Source: Solirubrobacter sp963837485
Lineage (GTDB): Bacteria; Actinomycetota; Thermoleophilia; Solirubrobacterales; Solirubrobacteraceae
Assembly (NCBI GenBank): GCA_963837485.1
Contig: CAWINP010000018.1
Coordinates: 186,001 to 250,000 of the forward strand
Reading direction: 5' to 3'
DNA: 64,000 nt
Shown: one piece after another, positions 25,612-33,300 of the stretch
Layout: each line of letters opens with the position of its first letter
How positions within the stretch are numbered: the stretch's first letter is position 1
Notes under the pieces: model-generated
What the model was told of the DNA's origin: nothing
Seen by the model: only the letters and a program-made list of their open reading frames with translations
The model's database searches: none
Translations under genes and position numbers: made by a program

Positions 25612-28600
25612 GGACGTGCCAGAGCTGCGGCAAGGAGAACCCGCCGGATCAGGACTTCTGCAGCTGCGGCGAGTACCTGCGCTGGGAGCCGACCGGCTTC
25701 GTGCAGGCGATCACGCCGGAGATGGCCGCCCAGGCGCAGGCCGAGGCCGCGCCGCCGAAGCCGGCCGAGCCCGCGGCCACGCCTGAGGGCGGCAACGGCC
25801 ACGCCGCCGTGCCGCCGCCGACCACGCCGGCTCCCGCGCCCGAGGCCGGCAACGGGCATACCGCGGTCCCGCCTCCGCCGGGTGGGCGGGATCCCATCCC
25901 TCCTCGGTCCACGTCGCCCGTGAAGGCGGCGCCGCAGCCACCGGCTCCGCCGGCCCAGGACAGCCTGCCCGCGCCGATCCCGGCGATTCCGAAGACGCTC
26001 GTGCACGGCGCCGTGCCGCAGCCGCAGCCGCAGGTGCCGGCCGCCGCCGAGCCGCCCGCCGGCGCGACGATCGTGCTCCGCCTGCGCGACGGCGACCCCG
26101 CGAAGGGCGAGACGCTCAACCAGGTGGTCGAGCCCGGCCAGCGCGAGCAGGTGCTGGCGCTGATCCGCAACCAGAGCGGCATCGTCGACAACTACGACCT
26201 GCGCGTCGACGGCCTGCCCGACGACTGGTACTCGATCTATCCCGCGACCGTCTACCTCGTCCCCTTCGGGTCCGGCGGCACGTACGAGCAGGAGGTCGAG
26301 GTCCACCTGCACCCGCCGCGTGGCCCCGAGGCCGACGCGCGCCAGTGGGACCTCAGGGTCGTCGCGTACTCGAAGGCCTCCGGCGGCGTGGAGGCGGCGT
26401 CGGCGCCGCTGGCGCTGCACATCGCGCCGTACGTCGAGACCACGACGACGCTGCGCCCGCAGCGCAAGAGCGGCCGCCGCAAGGCGGACTTCGACGTCTC
26501 GGTCACCAACAAGGCGAACGCGCCGGTGCTCGTGGCGCTCGAGGGCCAGGACCCCGACGGCACGCTGCAGTTCGGCTTCAACCGCCCGCCGCAGGAGATC
26601 CCGCCCGGCGCGACGGTGACGTCGCGGATGCGCGTCAAGCCGCCGAAGAAGATCTGGATCGGGCGCGCGGCCGACCATCGGCTGGAGGTCATCACCGTGA
26701 CCGGCGAGGAGGCGGCCGAGCGCGCCGCCGCCGAGCCGCTCGGCGCCGACGTGCTCGCGCAGCCGGCCGGCGTGCGCGGGCTCTTCCGCAAGCGCCCGCA
26801 GGCGCCCGGCGTCTACGGGCCGCGCGTGTTCAAGCCGCAGATCTACCCGCCCGACGTCAACCTCGGTCCCGGCGGCATCAGTATCCGCAAGCCGACGTTC
26901 CGCGGCCCGCAGATGCAGGGCCCGCAGATGGGCTCGTTCAACGCGTCCCAGCTCAAGCCCGGCCAGCTCAAGCTGCCCGGCCGCGGGGGGAGCGCGCAGC
27001 CGCAGGCCGCGCTGCTGCCGACCCAGGGCGTGTTCCGGCAGAAGTCGTTCCTGCCGTGGTGGCTGATCCCCGCGCTGCTCCTGCTCGCGCTGCTGCTGCT
27101 GTTGCTCTACAAGCTCTTCCCCCAGGACGCCACGGTGCCCAACGTGGTCGGGCAGAAGTCGGCGTTCGAGGCCGAGAAGAAGCTCACCGCCGCCGAGCTC
27201 AAGCTCGATCCGAGCCAGAAGGTCAAGGTCGACGACAAGGCGGCGCCCGGCAGCATCGTCGGCCAGACGCCGGCGGCCGGCGGCAAGGCCAAGAAGGACT
27301 CGCCGGTCGCCGTGCTGGTGGCCGTCGGCTCCGGCAAGGTGACGGTGCCGAACATCGTCGGGCAGACGGCCGGCGACGCCGAGAAGGCGCTGCGCGCCAA
27401 GAACCTCACGCTCGGCCAGGCCTCGCCGCAGCCGGTCGATCCCGCGGGCAAGATCTCCAGCCAGATCCCGGCCTCGGGCGAGATCGTGAAGGCCGGCACG
27501 CCGGTCAACATCTTCTATCCCGACCCGTCCGCCGCCGACGCCAAGAAGAAGGACAAGAAGAAGGGCGGCGCGGGCGCGGCCGCCGCCGGAGGCGCTGGCG
27601 CCGCCGCGGGCGCCGGGGCGAAGGACATCATCGTCCCGGCGATCTCCGGCCTGAAGACCGACGAGTACGCGAAGAAGGTCGCCGACCTGGGCATCGTCCC
27701 GGTCGTCGTCAAGCGCTTCGACGACTCGCCGCCGACGACGCTGTTCGCGACCGATCCGCCCGGCGGCACAAAGGTCGCCAAGGGCGCGAAGGTGAAGCTG
27801 CTCGTCTCCGTCGGGCAGCCCCAGGTCGTGTTCACCAACGGCAAGGACATCCTGCGCGTCGACGGCCGCAACGGGAAGAAGTTCGACCCGGTGGCGGCGA
27901 GCCCGCAGGACGAGGAGCAGCCGACCTGGAGCGCGGACGGCACGCGCGTCGCCTACACGGCCGACGGGAAGGTCTTCCTCAAGGACATCACCAAGAAGGA
28001 CGCGCCTTCGATCCCGCTCCCGCACGGCAACGACGTCTACGAGAACCTGGCGTGGGCGCCGACGCCGGAGGTCAACCTGCTCGCGATGACGCAGGCGATC
28101 GGCAACCCCGACGACAACAACAGCGACCTGTGCCTCGGCGTGATCACCAAGGACCCGATCGACGTCAAGTGCTTCGACGAGCCGGACTTCGCCGTCAAGC
28201 GCGCGCTGCACTGGGCACCCGACGGCCGCCAGATCCTCGGCTTCGCCACCAAGAACCCGCAGGGCTCTGGCATCTTTGGCATCGTGCGCTGGAAGGTGAA
28301 GGCCAACAAGCCCGCGTTCTCCCCCAACCCGGACGACTGGAGCCGCGGTCACTTCGTTACCGACATCTCGTCGCCGAACAAGGGCGTGATCGACGCCGCC
28401 ATCTCCCCCGACGGCAAGCAGCTCGCGCTGGTCTCCAATCTGGGCTCGTCGTTCTTCCGGCTCTCGCTGGCGAAGCCGGGCGACTTCCTGATGACTCAGT
28501 CCAAGCAGACGCCGGTGCATTCCTGCAAGGTCACCTGGCGCGGCGACAGCCAAGAGGTGATGGTGGTCGAGGCCGACGCCCTCTGCCAGGAGCGCGTCGG

Positions 28601-28697
28601 ATCGCTGGTGCGCTTCGACGTCAACGACGTGAACAGCCAGAAGCAACTCGGGGCGCTCGGCAACGATCCGGAGTTCCAGCCGATAGCAGGGAAGTAA
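25608..28697 (+). CDS. Zinc-ribbon, transmembrane, PASTA and TolB-like protein of the CIS operon
   Basis: A 1,029-residue protein with a rare layout. Residues 1-25 carry a Cys-rich ribbon (CQSCGKENPPDQDFCSCGEY). A Pro-rich linker is followed at about 145-375 by a beta-rich region similar to cytoplasmic Ig-like modules. One strong transmembrane helix lies at about 480-503 (WWLIPALLLLALLLLLLY). Outside are three PASTA-like repeats (TVPNVVGQ, TVPNIVGQ, IVPAISGL; about 508-740) and a TolB-like beta-propeller (QPTWSADGTRVAY, HWAPDGRQI, AAISPDGKQLAL; about 745-1029). PASTA repeats bind murein or its precursors in other proteins. It could anchor the CIS baseplate to the membrane and sense the wall. 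It overlaps the previous stop. Confidence 0.85.
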   Translation: MRTCQSCGKENPPDQDFCSCGEYLRWEPTGFVQAITPEMAAQAQAEAAPPKPAEPAATPEGGNGHAAVPPPTTPAPAPEAGNGHTAVPPPPGGRDPIPPRSTSPVKAAPQPPAPPAQDSLPAPIPAIPKTLVHGAVPQPQPQVPAAAEPPAGATIVLRLRDGDPAKGETLNQVVEPGQREQVLALIRNQSGIVDNYDLRVDGLPDDWYSIYPATVYLVPFGSGGTYEQEVEVHLHPPRGPEADARQWDLRVVAYSKASGGVEAASAPLALHIAPYVETTTTLRPQRKSGRRKADFDVSVTNKANAPVLVALEGQDPDGTLQFGFNRPPQEIPPGATVTSRMRVKPPKKIWIGRAADHRLEVITVTGEEAAERAAAEPLGADVLAQPAGVRGLFRKRPQAPGVYGPRVFKPQIYPPDVNLGPGGISIRKPTFRGPQMQGPQMGSFNASQLKPGQLKLPGRGGSAQPQAALLPTQGVFRQKSFLPWWLIPALLLLALLLLLLYKLFPQDATVPNVVGQKSAFEAEKKLTAAELKLDPSQKVKVDDKAAPGSIVGQTPAAGGKAKKDSPVAVLVAVGSGKVTVPNIVGQTAGDAEKALRAKNLTLGQASPQPVDPAGKISSQIPASGEIVKAGTPVNIFYPDPSAADAKKKDKKKGGAGAAAAGGAGAAAGAGAKDIIVPAISGLKTDEYAKKVADLGIVPVVVKRFDDSPPTTLFATDPPGGTKVAKGAKVKLLVSVGQPQVVFTNGKDILRVDGRNGKKFDPVAASPQDEEQPTWSADGTRVAYTADGKVFLKDITKKDAPSIPLPHGNDVYENLAWAPTPEVNLLAMTQAIGNPDDNNSDLCLGVITKDPIDVKCFDEPDFAVKRALHWAPDGRQILGFATKNPQGSGIFGIVRWKVKANKPAFSPNPDDWSRGHFVTDISSPNKGVIDAAISPDGKQLALVSNLGSSFFRLSLAKPGDFLMTQSKQTPVHSCKVTWRGDSQEVMVVEADALCQERVGSLVRFDVNDVNSQKQLGALGNDPEFQPIAGK

Positions 28698-28702
28698 CCA
28701 CG

Positions 28703-30343
28703 GTGCTGTGCCCCAGCTGCCGCCGCCAGCTCGAGCGCGGGACGAGCTACTGCGGCAGCTGCGGCACGCCCCTGAACGGCGGCGGCGAGCCGCTGGAGCT
28801 GGTGCTCTCCGATCAGACGCGCGTGCCGCTGGTGGGCGAGATGACGATCGGGCGCGCGCCCGGCGCGACGCTCGTGCTGGGAGACCCGACCGTCTCGCGA
28901 GTGCACGCGCGCATCTCGTCAGACGCGGTGCTCGAGGACGCGGGCTCGTCGCACGGGACCTACCTCGACGGCCACCGCGTGAGCGGTCCGTCGCCGCTGC
29001 ACGACGGCGCGAAGATCCGGCTCGGCGACGCTGAGCTGCGCGTCGAGCGCCGCCGCGGCGACGAGGAGGCCGGTCGCACGATCGTCGTGCGCCCGGGCGC
29101 CTCGCTGGTGATGCCGGCCGCCGGCGTGGCGAGCGTGACCGGGAGCGCGACCCAGTTCGGCATGCGGCCGCGCGTGCGCTCCGGCTACGCGCTCAAGCGG
29201 CTGGAGGCCTCCGAGGGCGCGAAGCGCTGGGTGCTGAAGGACCTGGCCACCGGAAGCTTCCTGCGGCTCAGTGACAACGATGCCGCGCTGTTCGAGCAGC
29301 TCGACGGCTCGCGCTCGCTGGTGGAGCTGGTCGGCGAGTCCGAGGCGCGCTTCGGCACGCGCGGGCCGGCGCGGCTCGCGCGCCTTCTGTCGGACCTCGG
29401 GGAGCGCGGGTTCCTCAGCGGCGTGGCCGGCGCGCAGCCGGCGGCGACCGCTCCCGCGGGCCGGCTGGCGCGGCTATTCAAGCCGCGCGAGAAGATCGTC
29501 CCCGGCATCGGCAGGTTCATCGAGCGGCTGTACCGCGCCGGCGGCTGGATCCTGTTCACGCGCCCGGTGCTGATCGGCGTCGCCGCGCTCGTCGTGGCGG
29601 GCATCGCCGCGTTCATCGGGCTGATCGCCGGGCGCTACGGCACCCCGTTCGTGGTCGCCAGCAAGTTCGGACTCGGCGGCGTCGTGTTCCTGCTCGGGCG
29701 CTTCGCGGTCGTCGCGGTGCACGAGACGCTGCACGGGCTGACGATGGCGTCCTACGGGCGCCGCGTCGAGCGCGCGGGGTTCAAGCTGATCGCGATCTTC
29801 CCGTACGCGTTCGTGGACACGTCGGAGGCGTGGTTCGAGCCGCGCCGGCGGCGGATCGCGATCTCGGCCGCCGGCCCGGTGTCGGACTTCTCGCTCGGCG
29901 CCGTGTTCGCGATCTGCTGCCTGCTGCTGCCGGCCGGCACCGTGCGCGACATCTTCTTCAACCTCGCGTTCGCGGCCTACGTGGGCGGGTTCTTCAACCT
30001 CAACCCGTTCATCGAGCGCGACGGCTACCACATGCTCGTCGACTGGCTGCGCGAACCGGGCCTCCGGCGCCGCGCTAAGGAACAGCTGAATCGGCGGCTG
30101 AGCGGCGGCGGCGCCTCGACCGACTCGCCGGTGCTCGCGCGCTACGCCGTCTTCGGGCTCGTGTGGTCGGCGCTGGCCGCGTGCTTTGCGATCGGCATGT
30201 CGCTGCGCTACGAGAAGATCTTCTTGGAATTGGCGCCGAAGCCCGTGGTCTACGGCGTCATGGGGACTTTGTGGGTGGCGTTCTTCCTGCCGGTGATCGT
30301 GGTGCTGGGCAAGCCGCTGTGGCAGCGGGTACGGGGAGGCTGA
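28703..30343 (+). CDS. Zinc-ribbon, FHA and M50 (site-2) protease-like membrane protein
   Basis: A 546-residue protein starting at GTG 28703 behind AGGGAAG. Order: a zinc ribbon with two CxxC pairs (CPSCRRQL and CGSCGTPL, residues 3-27); an FHA domain at about 30-115 (MTIGRAPGATLVL, SRVHARIS, SSHGTYLDG); and a PqqD-like winged segment at about 160-240 (LKDLATGSFLRLSDND). Last is an M50 membrane metalloprotease domain at about 270-545, with the motif HETLHG and the second metal site region NLNPFIERDGYHML. FHA domains bind phosphothreonine, and a PknB-like kinase gene lies at 38120. The protein could receive the kinase signal and cleave a membrane partner. Confidence 0.88.
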   Translation: MLCPSCRRQLERGTSYCGSCGTPLNGGGEPLELVLSDQTRVPLVGEMTIGRAPGATLVLGDPTVSRVHARISSDAVLEDAGSSHGTYLDGHRVSGPSPLHDGAKIRLGDAELRVERRRGDEEAGRTIVVRPGASLVMPAAGVASVTGSATQFGMRPRVRSGYALKRLEASEGAKRWVLKDLATGSFLRLSDNDAALFEQLDGSRSLVELVGESEARFGTRGPARLARLLSDLGERGFLSGVAGAQPAATAPAGRLARLFKPREKIVPGIGRFIERLYRAGGWILFTRPVLIGVAALVVAGIAAFIGLIAGRYGTPFVVASKFGLGGVVFLLGRFAVVAVHETLHGLTMASYGRRVERAGFKLIAIFPYAFVDTSEAWFEPRRRRIAISAAGPVSDFSLGAVFAICCLLLPAGTVRDIFFNLAFAAYVGGFFNLNPFIERDGYHMLVDWLREPGLRRRAKEQLNRRLSGGGASTDSPVLARYAVFGLVWSALAACFAIGMSLRYEKIFLELAPKPVVYGVMGTLWVAFFLPVIVVLGKPLWQRVRGG

Positions 30344-30344
30344 G

Positions 30345-33300
30345 GTGGCCAGCGCCGAGGCCGACGTCGCCGCCCGGCTGATCGAGCGCCTGCTCTCGGA
30401 CGCCGAGTTCCGCGCGCGCTTCCGGCGCGATCCGGCCGCGGCGTGCCGCGAGGCGGGGCTCGACGACCTCGCCGAGGAGATGTCGGTCGGCGCCGGCAAG
30501 GCGATGTACACGCTCGACGTGCGCGAGTCGAAGTCCTCGCTGGCCGGCGTGATGATGGCCGCCGCCATGGAGGGCATCGGGATCTACCAGCTGACCGAGA
30601 ACGTGCTGCCGCACCTCGAGGAGATCCCGGGCCAGATCGCCGACGTCCTCTCGCGCGTCGACCTGCCCGCGGTCCCGCTGCCGAACTTCCACGGCGCGCC
30701 CGGCGGCGGCGGCGGCGGCGCGGCCGCGGCCGTGCCTGAGCCGGCCACCGGGGCCGACGGCCTGCCGGTGTCCGGCGACGCGGTGGCCGGCGGTACCGAC
30801 GCGGCGGGCGGCGGTGGCGGCGCGGCCGCGGCCGCTGCCGCTCCTCCTCCCGCCGCTCCCACGGCGGCCCCGCCCGAGGCCGCGGCCGCCGCCAAGGACG
30901 CGGCGGCGGACAAGGCCGGCAAGGCCGGCGCGAAGTCCGCGGCGCCGCCCGAGGCCGAGAACGCGGCCGCGCAGGACGCGGCCAAGAAGATCGCCGAGGA
31001 GAACTCGCCGGAGGCGGCCAAGCAGGCGAAAGTCGACCAGGCCGCCGCCGACCTCGACTCGCAGGACTCGCTGCCGTCGGCGTCAGACCTGCCGAGCGAG
31101 CCGCCGCCCACCGAGGCCACGCTGCCGACCGAACCGCCGGCGGCCGGCGCCGCCCCGGACGCGGCCGTACCGCCGCCGACGGCCTCGGACCTGCCGGACG
31201 CGCCGCCCGGCGACGCGGGCTCGGCGCCGGCGCCGGCCGCGGCGTCGGACCTCCCGACGGCGCCGCCGGCCGCGGCCGAGGCCGCCGCGAGCGCTCCTCC
31301 AGAGGGCGGCGGCAAGTTCGTCCCCGACCCGGCCATGTTCGGCGCACAGGGCACCGGCGGCCCGCTCTCGCCCGAGGCGGCGGCCGTGCTCAAGGACCCG
31401 AACATCACGCTCGACGGCAACGGCAAGGCAGACTTCGAGTCGGGCAAGATGGACCCGCGCGTCGCCGCGGTGATCCTCAAGCTCGCCGACAAGCACAAGC
31501 TGACGATCACCAGCACGTTCTCCGATCACCCGGCGAACACGGCCGGCGGCTCGGTCTCCAACCACACGCTCGGGCGCGGGCTCGACATCGGCTCGATCGA
31601 CGGCCAGATCGTCAACTCGGGCAGCCCGGCGGCGCGCGAGCTGGCCAGCGAGATCTCGGCGCTGGACCCGGCGATCCGCCCGACCGAGGTCGGCACGCCG
31701 TTCCCGATCTCCGAGCCCGGGTTCTTCAGCGACGCCGACCACCAGGACCACATCCACGTCGCGTTCGACGACCCGATCGGCAAGGACTTCAAGTCCCCGC
31801 CTGGGCTGCTGTCCGGCGATGCGGCGCCTCCGGAGGCGGCGCCCGCCGCCGCGCCGCCCGAGGCCGCCGCCGCGGCCGCCGTGCCCGCGACGCCGGCGGC
31901 CGCGCCCGCCGCGGTGCCGGCCGCTCCCGCTGCAGCCGCCGCCGCGCCGGCCGAGGTCAAGCATGGCTCGCGGGGGTTCCTGAAGGCCGTCACCGCGGAG
32001 GCGGCGGCGAAGGAGCGCGCGAAGGCGGGTAACTCGCAGGCGTTCCTGAAGGCGGTAGAGCCGCCGAAGGCCCAGGCGGCCGCGGCGACGCCGGCCGCTC
32101 AGCCGGGTGCGCCGCTGGCCGCGGCGGCGGTCGCCGACCTCGGCGGCGCTCCGACCACGTATCCCGGCGACAATGCCCCGCGCGAGCAGATCGCCGCGTG
32201 GATGGCCGCCGAGGCGCAGAAGCGCGGGCTTCCGCCGCAGCTTCCGGTGATGGCGTCGCTGGTCGAGTCGGGGATGAAGAACCTCAACTTCGGCGACGCC
32301 GACTCGGTCGGCTTCTTCCAGATGCGCGTCGGGATCTGGAACAAGGGCGACTACGCGGGCTTCCCGGACAAGCCGGAGCTGCAGGTCAAGTGGTTCCTCG
32401 ACACCGCCGAGCAGGTCAAGAAGCAGCGGATCGCGGCCGGCAAGTCCGTCGACGACCCGAACCAGTTCGGCGAGTGGATCGCCGACACGGAGCGGCCCGC
32501 CGAGCAGTTCCGCGGGCGCTACCAGCTGAAGCTGGACGAGGCGAACGGGCTGCTGAAGGCGGCGCCGCCGCCTGCGGCCGCGCCCGCGGTGGCCGAGCAG
32601 GCCGTCGCGGCCGTCGCGCCGGCCGGCGGGGGCGGGAGCTCGCTCGGCGCCGCGGCGCTGGCCGTTGCCCAGTCCCAGAAGGGGGTGCGCGAGATCGGCG
32701 GCGCAAACGTCGGGCCGCAGGTCGACGAGTACCTCGCGGCGGCCAAGGTCGCGCCGGGGAACCCGTGGTGCGCGTCGTTCGTGACCTGGTCGCTGGAGAA
32801 GGCCGGGCACAAGATGCCGGGCGGCGGGTGGGCCGCCGTCGCGACCTGGGTGCAGAACGCCCAGCAGGGCAAGAACGGGCTCAAGATCGTCAGCCCCGAG
32901 GATGCGCGGCCCGGCGACATCGTCGCCTACGACTGGGGCGGCGGGAACGACTTCGGCTCCGACGGCCACATCGGGTTCCTGGAGAGCGACGTCAAGGGCG
33001 GCCAGTTCACGGCGCTGGAGGGCAACAACAACGACGCGGTCAGCCAGGTCCCGCGCCATCTCGGCGGCGGCCCGAACGTCGTCTTCATCCGCGCCGAGGG
33101 CAACGCCGCGCCCGGCGTGGCGCCGGCGGGAGCGCCCGCCGTCGTCGAGCAGGCGGCGACGGCGCCGGCGGGCGGCGGTGGCGTCGCGCACGCGGTCAAC
33201 GCCGCGCAGTTCGGCGCCGAAGGCACCGGCGGCGCGCCCGATCCCGAGGCGCTCGCCCTGCTCAAGAACAAGAACGTCGTGCTCGACGACACCGGCGTCG

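Noticed and set aside
25485..28646. Open frame of 1,053 codons on the minus strand
   Set aside because: It is the antisense of the zinc-ribbon/PASTA gene and is rich in Arg, Leu and Val as expected from high-GC shadow frames.
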